Below, one piece after another: positions 36,079 to 44,991 of a DNA stretch of 64,000 nucleotides. How positions within the stretch are numbered: position 1 is the first letter of the stretch; each line of letters begins with the position of its first letter. Below the pieces are notes generated by a model. It was given only the letters and a program-made list of their open reading frames with translations. It was not told the DNA's origin and made no database searches. The DNA is from Bacillota bacterium. GTDB taxonomy: Bacteria; Bacillota; Clostridia; Lachnospirales; Lachnospiraceae. The stretch spans positions 79,875 to 143,874 of the forward strand of contig JAEZOB010000055.1 in NCBI GenBank assembly GCA_023414355.1. Direction: 5' to 3'. The translations under genes and the position numbers were made by a program.

Positions 36079-37116
36079 CTATAGTACTGCTGATTCCAAA
36101 ATGGAAAAACTTTTTTCTTCGCAATTAATCTCTGCCATAGCACCGTAAGGAAGACAGAACTTCGGCTCAGTATGCCCAAAGCTCATATTCACAAGAACCG
36201 GAAGTTCTTCCTTACCAAACTCAGCCAGTACTTTTTTGATTGTCTCGTTATATTCCTCGTAATATGCCTCTTCATAAGGCTTTCCAAAGATAATTCCATT
36301 CACCTGATCCAGATAACCGCTCATCCCATACATTCGAAGTGCAGCCTCTAGATACCATACCGGAGGTTTATCCTCAGAAGTTTCAAAGAAAAGAATTGCC
36401 TTTTCAAAGGCTTTCTTCTCAGGAAACAGTTCCGTTCCACGCAGCATGTCAAATACTTCAATACACCCGCCGATCAAACGGCCTGTCACACAACCTTTTC
36501 CCTGTAGGAGCTCATATTCGGAATTGGGTAGGTACTTTCGTGCTCTATTCTTATTTTCAATGATCCATGGTAAGTATTCACTGGTCCAATGTTCGGCAGG
36601 TTGTACACTTCCTATAGGTTCACTCTCAAATAAAGTCTTTTTGATAAATTCCACCGTATATGGATCCATGGTAACATTCTCGGCAAAATCCACAAGAAGC
36701 GTCGGTCCATAGATACTGGATATACCGGCCTTATAACACATCAGATGGGTTGTTGTGCTATCGGAGTATCCCATAAATATCTTCGGATTATTCGCAATTA
36801 CCTCAAAATCGATATAGGGTAGCATACGAATACTTTCTATCCCTCCGATACAAGCAATGATACCCTTAATCTCAGGATCTGCAAATGCCTTCATCAAGTC
36901 TTCTGCTCTTTTCTCCGGGTGCTCATAGATATAAGCTGTGCCTGCCAGCGTATACTCCATTTCGACTACCTCTAATCCGAATACCTGCTCCAGTCTATCC
37001 TTACCCTGCTGATAACGCCATAAGATCTGTTCGTCCCCTGCTCCGCCCCAGGATAGGCTCACAGTTGCTACCTTATCTCCGGGTTTTAATCTCTGTGGTT
37101 TCTGCAAATCCTTCAT
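36079..37116 (-). CDS. S66-family LD-carboxypeptidase / MccF-like peptidase
   Basis: 345 residues. The nucleophile serine lies in GYSDSTTTHL near residue 117, and the catalytic Glu/His region includes FETSEDKPP and NMSFGHTEPKFCLPYG. The longer form with a WSGGG-like N-terminal loop (SLSWGGAGD) resembles MccF, which cleaves microcin C-type peptide-nucleotide conjugates, more than LdcA, which trims muropeptides. It is the last of a minus-strand series after two ATP-grasp genes; the 182-bp gap leaves co-transcription open. Confidence 0.85.
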   Translation of the reverse strand: MKDLQKPQRLKPGDKVATVSLSWGGAGDEQILWRYQQGKDRLEQVFGLEVVEMEYTLAGTAYIYEHPEKRAEDLMKAFADPEIKGIIACIGGIESIRMLPYIDFEVIANNPKIFMGYSDSTTTHLMCYKAGISSIYGPTLLVDFAENVTMDPYTVEFIKKTLFESEPIGSVQPAEHWTSEYLPWIIENKNRARKYLPNSEYELLQGKGCVTGRLIGGCIEVFDMLRGTELFPEKKAFEKAILFFETSEDKPPVWYLEAALRMYGMSGYLDQVNGIIFGKPYEEAYYEEYNETIKKVLAEFGKEELPVLVNMSFGHTEPKFCLPYGAMAEINCEEKSFSILESAVL

Positions 37117-37298
37117 CCCAATCTCCCCTTTCCGTATTTAGTCATAAACTATGCCATAAACAGTTGGAAATGTCAATCAAAATCATACGACTGTATGAAA
37201 TAAACTCTTTATGATTTATGAAAATCGGTAAGTATTTAAGAAATAATTCAATGAAGAAACAGTCAGTCATAATAAACTTACTTATAATCCCTTGCAGG

Positions 37299-38171
37299 TT
37301 ATTGAAGCCTGTCACGAATATAGTTAAGATACCGAAAGACAATGTTTATATCTGAACATTGATACAGCATCCTTGATCCGACCACATCCTCAATCTCATT
37401 GAATATCAGTTCACCACTATCCCCAAGGATGAAATCAATCCCTACCAGTCCAAAGTCAAATTCCTTTATCATCTTACGGATCATGCTTATTTCTTCCTGC
37501 GACAGTTCATAAAGGCAGACCTCTCCTCCCAAAGAAAAATTGGATTTGAAGCCTTCTCTTGCAGTTCTGAGTACCGCTGCTATGATTTCTGATCCGATGA
37601 CATAAACTCTTAAGTCCTGATGTCTGCTTCCGACGAGGGGTTGCTTTACAAAATCTGAGCTGCCAATTCCACTAATAATCTCCTGCTTCCCTTCAGCCGT
37701 AAGAATGACCTTCCCATTGTCACCTGCAAGAAATACCTGACTTCCTCCATGCCCATCTACTGCTTTGATCACACATTTTTTCTTCTCCTCCAGGAGGAGG
37801 GGAAGCTGCTCAGACTTATAAAAGCTGGTATCCACCATCCGGATCCCTGTCTTTGCCAGATATTGATAGGTTTTTGCTTTATCATTGCAGATTTCGGCTA
37901 CCTGGGAGTTATTGAATACCGGTATCCCCATCGCCTCCAGCTGCCTGCTTAGCAAAGGATAGATTGCTCTACAGATAGCAAAATCGGGCAACCTTACCTC
38001 TTCGTCTTTATAATTCAGAAACCATGTATGATTCTTTATACCGAATTCAAGCTCTTCCACCAAAATAAGCCTGACTTCCACATCAAGCTTTCTTCCTTCT
38101 TCAATATAGAACTGAATATATCTTTCATTATAAACTGCTGCTTCTTTATGATAAATCAGCCAGCCAACCAT
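37299..38171 (-). CDS. RimK-like ATP-grasp ligase, paralog 2
   Basis: 290 residues. N-terminal pre-ATP-grasp domain (YPLLSRQLEAMGIPVFN), then ATP-grasp with the lysine-bearing strand KCVIKAVDGHGGSQVFL, GSRHQDLRVYVIG, and the metal-binding GLVGIDFILGDSGELIFNEIED. It would join a carboxylate to an amine via an acylphosphate. RimK relatives add amino acids to proteins, cofactors or peptides. It is clearly paralogous to the gene at 38277. The ribosome binding site is weak. Substrate unknown. Confidence 0.8.
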   Translation of the reverse strand: MVGWLIYHKEAAVYNERYIQFYIEEGRKLDVEVRLILVEELEFGIKNHTWFLNYKDEEVRLPDFAICRAIYPLLSRQLEAMGIPVFNNSQVAEICNDKAKTYQYLAKTGIRMVDTSFYKSEQLPLLLEEKKKCVIKAVDGHGGSQVFLAGDNGKVILTAEGKQEIISGIGSSDFVKQPLVGSRHQDLRVYVIGSEIIAAVLRTAREGFKSNFSLGGEVCLYELSQEEISMIRKMIKEFDFGLVGIDFILGDSGELIFNEIEDVVGSRMLYQCSDINIVFRYLNYIRDRLQ

Positions 38172-38276
38172 GCTTTCACCGCTCTCTGTCCGTTATTTCA
38201 CATTAATTTTCTGTAACGAAATCTGTAGATACCACGTATACTATGCACCTAACGCAATGAAAAGGCTTATAACCTA

Positions 38277-39146
38277 CTAGGTCAATTTATTTACGATGTG
38301 AGCAATCATGACTTCAGCCGCATCCACACCGGTACAGTCATAGATATTCTTAAAATGAGCATTGGAATTCACTTCACATACGATTGGCTCCTCGTCCTCA
38401 CCAAAGAGCAGATCTACTCCGGCAAAATCCAGTCCGATGGTCTCGCAGCTACGGATTGCCAGTTCGTACTGCCTTTCCGTAGGATCATAAGGTTTCATTT
38501 TGCCGCCAATGCTTAAATTAGCGCGGAAATCTCCTCCCTCGGAATAGCGATACATTCCGGCGATGACTTTTCCACCCACTACCTGAAGCCTGATGTCCCG
38601 TCCGAAACTGCTTCCTATATACTCCTGAAATAGCATCGGCTTGGTACCGATTTTCTTTACCTGGGCTAAAAGCTCCTCTTCCCCCTTGATCAGATAGACC
38701 TGCTGGCCAAAGGAACCAAAACACTCCTTCAACACCATCGGAAATCCCAAGCGATCTGCGATATCCTTCAGAAAGTTATAATTGATATAGCCAATATTAT
38801 CAAAGGTTTTTGGTGCCAGGATCGTCCTGGGCATCGGAATTCCTGCTTTACTCAAGGCAAGGTGAGTCAAAGCCTTATCATCACAGATTTCAATTGCCTT
38901 GGCCTGATTAAATACTGAATATCCACACTGTTCAAGATAGGACGCAAGCTTCACATCCTTATCCCAGAACAGAATAAAATCTGTTTCATTTGCTTTCTGT
39001 ACTTCCCCAAGGTCCGCCAGCAATTCAGCATTCGTCATCAGCTTCATAGGGATTCCCTGTTTTTTCGCAGCCTCTAGAATCCAGGAATGAAGCTCATTGA
39101 ATTTATTCATATGCAAAAATTCGTTTACAACCAGAATACCGTTCAT
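38277..39146 (-). CDS. RimK-like ATP-grasp ligase, paralog 1
   Basis: 289 residues of the same build: GYSVFNQAKAIEICDDKALT before the ATP-grasp fold, MVLKECFGSFGQQVYLI as the glycine-rich ATP loop, SFGRDIRLQVVGGK and the metal site DFAGVDLLFGEDEEPIVCEVN. It begins 25 bp after the Nudix gene, with AAAGGA near the ATG. Two adjacent ATP-grasp paralogs suggest successive ligations on one scaffold, or two related substrates; that is inference. Confidence 0.82.
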   Translation of the reverse strand: MNGILVVNEFLHMNKFNELHSWILEAAKKQGIPMKLMTNAELLADLGEVQKANETDFILFWDKDVKLASYLEQCGYSVFNQAKAIEICDDKALTHLALSKAGIPMPRTILAPKTFDNIGYINYNFLKDIADRLGFPMVLKECFGSFGQQVYLIKGEEELLAQVKKIGTKPMLFQEYIGSSFGRDIRLQVVGGKVIAGMYRYSEGGDFRANLSIGGKMKPYDPTERQYELAIRSCETIGLDFAGVDLLFGEDEEPIVCEVNSNAHFKNIYDCTGVDAAEVMIAHIVNKLT

Positions 39147-39171
39147 GATCCGAAATCCTTTTCTAATTTAC

Positions 39172-39672
39172 TCAGAAGTTCTCTTTCATTGTTACATATT
39201 TTCTTAAGGTATCGATATGCATAGGATAAAATATCTCCTTTTTGTCCTGAAGAAGCTGTGTAAGTTCCTGTAGAGAAATCCATCGGATATTTTTAGTCTC
39301 ATTGGTTTCCTGCAATAATTCACCTGTTGCCTTACATAGGAAGGTCTGAACCATGATTGGATAAGTACCTTGTAAATTCTGGCTGCAGGCAAAGGGCTGA
39401 TAATGAATGACTTTATAGCCATTGCATTCGCTAATTACTGCCCTTTCCTCACCTTCAATGCTTGTCACCGTCAGTCCTGTTTCTTCCCGGATCTCTCTCC
39501 TGAGGCAGTCAAAAATATTTTCAAATTCCCTGACCTTTCCAGCTGGAATTTCCAATAACCCCATCTCGCTTTTCGCATCTTTCTTCACTCTATCCTGCAT
39601 CAGGATATAATGTATCCCTTCTGCCGTCTTTTCAATGATGCCGCCTACTCCGGGTTTCGCAAAAAGCTCCAT
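39172..39672 (-). CDS. Nudix hydrolase
   Basis: 166 residues. The Nudix box spans about residues 46-68 (GKVREFENIFDCLRREIREE then TGL), fitting GX5EX7REUXEEXGU. It is embedded in an ADP-ribose-pyrophosphatase-like fold with LLEIPAGKV just before the box, which suggests nucleoside diphosphate sugars or ADP-ribose as substrates. It follows ftsK by 60 bp and precedes the ATP-grasp gene by 25 bp, so it is likely part of the same transcript. Confidence 0.88.
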   Translation of the reverse strand: MELFAKPGVGGIIEKTAEGIHYILMQDRVKKDAKSEMGLLEIPAGKVREFENIFDCLRREIREETGLTVTSIEGEERAVISECNGYKVIHYQPFACSQNLQGTYPIMVQTFLCKATGELLQETNETKNIRWISLQELTQLLQDKKEIFYPMHIDTLRKYVTMKENF

Positions 39673-39732
39673 AACACTGTACCTTCCTTTTACTGTAACA
39701 TCTTTTACTATTCCTCTACTAATGTCACATGA

Positions 39733-42372
39733 TTAATACTCATCCAAGTACTGTTCAAACTGCTCTTCGGACATCAGAATCTTTCTGGGCTTCGTCCCTT
39801 CCTCAGGACCAACTACCCCTGCCTCTGCCAACTGATCCATAATTCGCGCAGCACGGTTAAAGCCGATCTTATAGACTCTCTGAAGCATACCGATGGAGGC
39901 TTTATCCTTTTCTATAATGAATTTTCCTGCTTCTGCAAAATACTCATCCCGTTCATCACCACTACCTGCTCCCGCTCCGTCAACCAGCTTCGCATTATTG
40001 ATTTTATCGTGGATATCATCACTGTAAACAGCTTCATTATTGTTTTTCTTTAAGAATTCAACTACGGAGCTGACCTCCTTATCAGAGATGAAGGCTCCCT
40101 GTATTCTTACTGGCTTCGGATAGCCGGACGGGAAGAATAGCATATCTCCCTTACCAAGCAGTTTCTCCGCACCACTGCCATCGAGAATCGTTCTTGAATC
40201 GATTGCGGAGGATACCGCAAATGCAATTCGTGAAGGGATGTTTGCCTTAATCAGACCGGTGATTACATTCACAGAAGGTCTCTGAGTTGCAATAATCAGA
40301 TGCAGACCGGCTGCTCTTGCCATTTGAGCCAGACGGCAAATTGCATCCTCTACCTCGCCAGGCGCTACCATCATTAAATCCGCTAACTCATCGATAATGA
40401 TAATAATCTGTGGCAGCTTCTGAAAGTTCTCATCGTTTAGATGTGCTACAGTTGCAACCTTTTCATTGTACCCCTTGAGATCCCTGACTCCGGCATCTGC
40501 AAACTTCTTATAGCGCTCCGTCATCTCCATGACTGCCCAGTTGAGTGCTGCGCTGGCCTTCTTCGGATCAGTTACAACCGGGATTAATAGATGAGGAATC
40601 CCGTTATACACATTCAGCTCAACAACCTTCGGATCCACCATAATCAAACGGACATCCGAGGGCTTTGATTTATACAGAAGACTCATAATTAACGTATTAA
40701 TACATACGGATTTACCGGAGCCTGTAGCACCCGCAATTAAAAGGTGCGGCATCTTCCCAATATCAGTGATGATAGCCTGCCCACCGATATCCTTACCGAC
40801 TGCAAATGCGATATCAGAGGGATGTTCGGTAAATTCCTTACTCTCAATCATTTCACGAAAGGATACCATGGAGTTTTCCTTATTCGGCACCTCAATTCCT
40901 ACTGCAGCTTTTCCCGGAATCGGTGCTTCAATTCTTACATCAGCAGCAGCAAGATTCAGCTTGATATCGTCTGCAAGTGCCGTAATTCTGCTAACCTTTA
41001 CTCCCTGTTCCGGCTGAAGCTCATACCGGGTAACAGCAGGTCCGCAACTGACATTGGTAATCGTAACATGAACTCCGAAGCTTTCCAGCGTACTCTGAAG
41101 CTTAATTGCTGTTTCCTTTAGATCGGCTTGTCCTGGTTTATTGGACTTTCCTTTCGGTGCTGAGAGAAGATTCACCGGTGGGAATATGTATTCTTTCTTT
41201 TGAACGGTCTGATTAATTCCCAGGTCTTCTACTTCTGTAGACGATGACGCGACATCTCGAGCTGTTTTCTCATTCTTAATTTCTTTGTGTTCTACCACTG
41301 TATCATGGACGTCTGAAGCCGTCTCTTCCATATCTTGGACAGCTTCTTGTACTGCTTCCACTTCCTCTGTTCCGAATTTCTTACGTAGCTCTTCTTCGTA
41401 TAATGATACACCTGCCAGGGATGTATTCCCCTTGCTGTCAAAAGAAGTTATATTCTTATCAGAGCTCTCTTTTCCTGCTATTCCTATCTGTTCCGGTTCA
41501 TCCTCAAACAGATGATGGAAGTTCAGAAGCGGCAGTTCACCTTCTTCTTTTACTTCTTTCTTTTGCTTTCGGTCTGACAACTCAACAACCGACTTCTTCC
41601 CCGAATTCTGTTTAACATCAGACTGTCCGGGAGCTTTTTCTTCTGGCAATGGTTGTCCACCCAACACATTTTCCTTTTTTAAAAGGAAGGTCTTCGCTGG
41701 TCTTCTGTCCGAATCGTTGGCTTTGGCAACTGCCTCCTGCTCCTGCTGTTGCTCCACGCGCAGCTTCTGATATTCTCTTCTCTCATCCAGAGAATTCTTT
41801 CCCTTTTTGGCAAGATAGGTAAATATCGCTTTTCCGGTAACGGTAATGATTGCTATCAACATCATTGCGATCAAAATGATATAAGTAGCTACCTTATCAA
41901 ATAAGCTACAGAAAAGCATAACAAGAATTCCGCCAATGATACCGCCACCACTTCTATGATCAGCAGAATTAAGGTAGTATTCGTATATTTTCACGGTAGA
42001 ATGATAGGAATGCGCAATCAACTCCGTCAGTCCGGCCAATGCTACAAAGAATACACAAGCCCCCATAATCTTGCGTCCCGCCTTGCGATTTCCCAAATTG
42101 GAGATATAGAAGGCCGTCAGGAAGAATATGACAAAGGGTAAGATATATGCTTCAATACCTACCATACCGAATACAAAGCTACTCACTGCATTGCCTACCA
42201 CACCGCAAAGTCTAAAATTACTTAAAAAGAGTAAAATAGAGACCACCAGTGCTACCACAAGGATAATCTCATCCTGCATAGCTCCGCTCTCTTTCACTCT
42301 CTTTTGATTTATATGATTATTTTTTTTCTTTCGTGTCCCAGTCGCCTTTTTTGTGTTCTGTTTCGGTGCCAT
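39733..42372 (-). CDS. ftsK: FtsK/SpoIIIE-family DNA translocase
   Basis: 879 residues. Four membrane helices at about 33-185, a long low-complexity linker (190-400) rich in E, K and Q, then the RecA-like motor with Walker A GATGSGKSV (548-556) and Walker B IIIIIDELADLM. A C-terminal gamma winged helix (GFNRAARIMDQLAEAGVVG) should read KOPS/SRS-like polarity sequences. It pumps DNA at the septum in division or sporulation. The tepA-ylzJ-ftsK order is the conserved Firmicute neighbourhood of spoIIIE. Confidence 0.94.
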   Translation of the reverse strand: MAPKQNTKKATGTRKKKNNHINQKRVKESGAMQDEIILVVALVVSILLFLSNFRLCGVVGNAVSSFVFGMVGIEAYILPFVIFFLTAFYISNLGNRKAGRKIMGACVFFVALAGLTELIAHSYHSTVKIYEYYLNSADHRSGGGIIGGILVMLFCSLFDKVATYIILIAMMLIAIITVTGKAIFTYLAKKGKNSLDERREYQKLRVEQQQEQEAVAKANDSDRRPAKTFLLKKENVLGGQPLPEEKAPGQSDVKQNSGKKSVVELSDRKQKKEVKEEGELPLLNFHHLFEDEPEQIGIAGKESSDKNITSFDSKGNTSLAGVSLYEEELRKKFGTEEVEAVQEAVQDMEETASDVHDTVVEHKEIKNEKTARDVASSSTEVEDLGINQTVQKKEYIFPPVNLLSAPKGKSNKPGQADLKETAIKLQSTLESFGVHVTITNVSCGPAVTRYELQPEQGVKVSRITALADDIKLNLAAADVRIEAPIPGKAAVGIEVPNKENSMVSFREMIESKEFTEHPSDIAFAVGKDIGGQAIITDIGKMPHLLIAGATGSGKSVCINTLIMSLLYKSKPSDVRLIMVDPKVVELNVYNGIPHLLIPVVTDPKKASAALNWAVMEMTERYKKFADAGVRDLKGYNEKVATVAHLNDENFQKLPQIIIIIDELADLMMVAPGEVEDAICRLAQMARAAGLHLIIATQRPSVNVITGLIKANIPSRIAFAVSSAIDSRTILDGSGAEKLLGKGDMLFFPSGYPKPVRIQGAFISDKEVSSVVEFLKKNNNEAVYSDDIHDKINNAKLVDGAGAGSGDERDEYFAEAGKFIIEKDKASIGMLQRVYKIGFNRAARIMDQLAEAGVVGPEEGTKPRKILMSEEQFEQYLDEY

Positions 42373-42452
42373 GAATCAAATAGTCCCCCTCTGAATTACT
42401 AGATTTCACCCAGAATTAATTATAACTGTTATAAAAATGTAATGCAACCATT

Positions 42453-42692
42453 TTATCCTTGATATGGCCTTCCCGGAGCATATCCGTCCTTTAAATAATC
42501 TCCCATATCAGTGGAGCTGATGCCAGCAATGACATACCCCTCGCCACTTTTCCGAGTGTATATCCTGCCATTTTTGAGCGGAACCTCACGGTAATCAGAC
42601 TGCTCCTGATCCTCCGCCCGCTCCTGCTTGATATCTGTATAGCTGGCGGGTCTGCCATACACCCGTTCCAAAGGTCTGATTGTATAAAGCAT
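42453..42692 (-). CDS. YlzJ-like small protein
   Basis: About 79 residues, starting MLYTIRPLERVYG and with the YlzJ-family phrase ISSTDMGDYLKDGYAPG near the C terminus. The frame opens far upstream at 42812, but GGAAGGAG directly before the ATG at 42692 sets the start. Function unknown; conserved between tepA and spoIIIE in Bacillus and Clostridia, as here. Confidence 0.8.
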   Translation of the reverse strand: MLYTIRPLERVYGRPASYTDIKQERAEDQEQSDYREVPLKNGRIYTRKSGEGYVIAGISSTDMGDYLKDGYAPGRPYQG

Positions 42693-42786
42693 ATGTTTCT
42701 CCTTCCTTAAATAATTGCAGAAGAACAAGGAGTGAGCACCTTTGTGCGAACTTCGCAGTTCTTCCTGTGTGAAGATGCTTTTCTCT

Positions 42787-43563
42787 TCACACTTCTCCTT
42801 TCTCTGCATCAATCATTTCATTTATCTTCGCAAGTGCTTCCTTAATACCTCCGACACTATCGATGATGCCTTTATTCACCGTCTCCTGGCCTACCAGAAT
42901 AGAGCCGAGATCCTTTGCCAGCTGATTGGTATCAAGCATCAGATTTTTAAAGCTGTTATAGTCAATTTTAGAATGGGATACCACAAAATTAATAATCCTG
43001 TCCTGAATTTTCTCAAAATACTCAAAAGTCTGAGTCACGCCAATGACAGTTCCGTTCATACGGACAGGATGGATAATCATGGTTGCTGTCGGAACAATAT
43101 AGCTAAAGCTTGCCGAAACCGCCAAGGGTACACCAATAGAATGAGAGCCGCCAAGCACCAGAGATACCGTAGGCTTACTTAAGGAGGCAATCATCTCTGC
43201 TATGGCAAGTCCCGCTTCCACATCTCCACCCACAGTATTAATCAGAATCAGAAGGCCGTCAATATCCGTGCTGTCTTCAATTGCTGCCAGCTGAGGGAGT
43301 ACATGTTCATACTTGGTTGTTTTATTATGCTGAGGCAGAACCTCATGTCCTTCAATCTCTCCGATGATGGATAAAAGATGTATTTTGTGCTCAGTCTTAC
43401 CATTTTCCAGGACTGTCTGACCATATTCACTGATCTTCTGATCTTTCATATTTTCATTTTCTTTGATGGCCTGTTCCTTTTTCTGCTCCTCCTGCTTTTC
43501 ATTATCCCGTTTTTCTCTTGCATTCCTCAAGTTATCCTGTCTCTGATCCGGTCTGTTCTGCAT
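42787..43563 (-). CDS. tepA: ClpP-like serine protease TepA/YlfB family
   Basis: About 258 residues. A charged N-terminal segment of about 40 residues rich in E, K, Q and N is followed by a ClpP/crotonase fold: LLILINTVGGDVEAGLAIAEM, the nucleophile serine in GGSHSIGVPLA, and IHPVRMNG with the catalytic His region. Named for a proposed role in protein translocation in Bacillus. The frame can start at TTG 43608, but AAAGGAA before the ATG at 43563 is preferred. It heads the tepA-ylzJ-ftsK cluster. Confidence 0.85.
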   Translation of the reverse strand: MQNRPDQRQDNLRNAREKRDNEKQEEQKKEQAIKENENMKDQKISEYGQTVLENGKTEHKIHLLSIIGEIEGHEVLPQHNKTTKYEHVLPQLAAIEDSTDIDGLLILINTVGGDVEAGLAIAEMIASLSKPTVSLVLGGSHSIGVPLAVSASFSYIVPTATMIIHPVRMNGTVIGVTQTFEYFEKIQDRIINFVVSHSKIDYNSFKNLMLDTNQLAKDLGSILVGQETVNKGIIDSVGGIKEALAKINEMIDAEKGEV

Positions 43564-43698
43564 CGTTTTCCAGTTCCTTTCCTTCTCTCTTTTTGTGTGG
43601 TGCCTCAAGTAATCATAATCTGAAGGTGCTTTCCTTCACATTAACCTTTAATATTATGTGAAAGGTTAACTATTTTATTCTGCAAAAAGTGAATTTAA

Positions 43699-43735
43699 AT
43701 ATGACGTTGTAATGTCATATTTGATCTGATACAAT
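43699..43735 (+). promoter_or_regulatory. operator copy 1 and promoter of the WYL regulator gene
   Basis: ATATGAC (43699-43705), 8 nt, GTCATAT (43714-43720): a 22-bp palindrome. A likely promoter has -35 TTGTAA (43707-43712) inside the palindrome and -10 TACAAT (43730-43735) with a 17-bp spacer. The same palindrome recurs at 44911, which argues for autoregulation. Confidence 0.65.
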
Positions 43736-43775
43736 TGAGTTTGGAACAGAATAGAGGAAAGTAAGGTGAAGAGTT

Positions 43776-44696
43776 ATGCAGATCAGCAGATTATTTGAAA
43801 TTGTTTATATATTAATGAATAAAAAGAATACAACAGCCAGAGAGCTCAGTGAACGTTTCGAAATGTCGCAAAGAACCATCTACAGAGATATCGAAACCTT
43901 ATGTCAGGCGGGTATTCCTATCTACACCACCAAGGGAAAGGGTGGAGGCATCTCTCTGATGGAGAATTTTATATTGAATAAATCAGTTCTGTCGGATCAG
44001 GAACAGAATGAAATTCTTTCTGCGCTCAGTCTATTTAAAGTAACGACGAACGAAGATAACGGACAGGTGTTGTCAAAGCTTGGTGCTCTGTTTGGTAATA
44101 AGCGTTCTGATTGGATTGAGGTTGACTTCTCTAACTGGAACAGCACTGAGGAGGATAAAAATAAGTTTAGTTTACTAAAGGATGCTATTATAAATTATTG
44201 TGTGATAACCTTTCACTACTACAATTCGAACGGTGAAAGATCATTACGCAGTGTGGAACCGTACAAACTGGTTTTCAAAAGCCAGGCCTGGTACTTATTC
44301 GGGTATTGCAGAGATCGAAAGGATACACGCTATTTTAAGGTGTCAAGGATACGTGATCTGCAAAAAGAAGAAGAACATTTTCAGATGAGCCAGCGGGCTT
44401 ATCGCTCCTGTTCTGAGCCGCCAGCTACAGTTTCTTATAAAGGGTTGCCGGTACTGCTGCGTATCTCTCCGGAGATGGGCTTCAGGGTATATGATGAATT
44501 TCCGCAGGAGGCAATCAAGTTGAATGAAGATGGCAGCTTCGATATTCGAACTACCCTCGGCGAAGGGAGCTGGCTGATCGGTTACCTGATGTCCTTTGAG
44601 GATTACCTTGAGGTTTTGGAGCCTCAAAAGCTCAGGGATGAACTGATCAGAAAGCATAATAATATACTGAACAGGTATCAGGCTCGAGGATTGTAG
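43776..44696 (+). CDS. YafY-type HTH and WYL-domain transcriptional regulator
   Basis: 306 residues. N-terminal DeoR-like helix-turn-helix (LSERFEMSQRTIYRDIETL, about 27-46), then a WYL domain (YKLVFKSQAWYLFGYCRDR, about 166-185) and a C-terminal WCX-like extension. WYL regulators bind small ligands, nucleotides or nucleic acids through this domain. The gene has the 22-bp palindrome over its own promoter and the same palindrome before the GyrI-like gene downstream, so it likely controls both. Confidence 0.9.
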   Translation: MQISRLFEIVYILMNKKNTTARELSERFEMSQRTIYRDIETLCQAGIPIYTTKGKGGGISLMENFILNKSVLSDQEQNEILSALSLFKVTTNEDNGQVLSKLGALFGNKRSDWIEVDFSNWNSTEEDKNKFSLLKDAIINYCVITFHYYNSNGERSLRSVEPYKLVFKSQAWYLFGYCRDRKDTRYFKVSRIRDLQKEEEHFQMSQRAYRSCSEPPATVSYKGLPVLLRISPEMGFRVYDEFPQEAIKLNEDGSFDIRTTLGEGSWLIGYLMSFEDYLEVLEPQKLRDELIRKHNNILNRYQARGL

Positions 44697-44726
44697 TGAT
44701 TATAAATGATACTGTAATGAATGACC

Positions 44727-44841
44727 AAAGTGTCAAAAGATGCTGCTCACCTTTTTCCGGATACAATAGATTACTAATGCAAGCGAGCTTGCCTAGCAAT
44801 CTATTGTATCCGGAAAGCACCTGCGGTGCTTTTGACACTTT
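44727..44841. repeat. palindromic element, copy B
   Basis: Perfect 13-bp ends AAAGTGTCAAAAG (44727-44739) and CTTTTGACACTTT (44829-44841). Inside, CCGGATACAATAGATT pairs with AATCTATTGTATCCGG, capped by CAAGCGAGCTTG. It resembles copy A at 17264-17378 in both halves. It lies between the WYL regulator and the GyrI-like gene and could also act as a transcription-blocking hairpin. Confidence 0.75.
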
Positions 44842-44910
44842 AATCTGTGAAATGAAATAAATTACTTTATATCATTTCCTTGAACAATTTTTTTATATAA
44901 GAATCTCATA

Positions 44911-44947
44911 ATATGACGTTCTTTTGTCATATTAAGAATGTTATTCT
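44911..44947 (+). promoter_or_regulatory. operator copy 2 and promoter of the GyrI-like gene
   Basis: ATATGAC (44911-44917), 8 nt, GTCATAT (44926-44932), with the first five spacer-adjacent bases GTT.T shared with copy 1. A plausible promoter is TTCTTT (44919-44924), a 17-bp spacer, and TATTCT (44942-44947), again with the -35 buried in the palindrome. Confidence 0.65.
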
Positions 44948-44991
44948 TTCTTTATCAGGAACGAAATAGATAGTTTGAAAGGAAGAAAACA

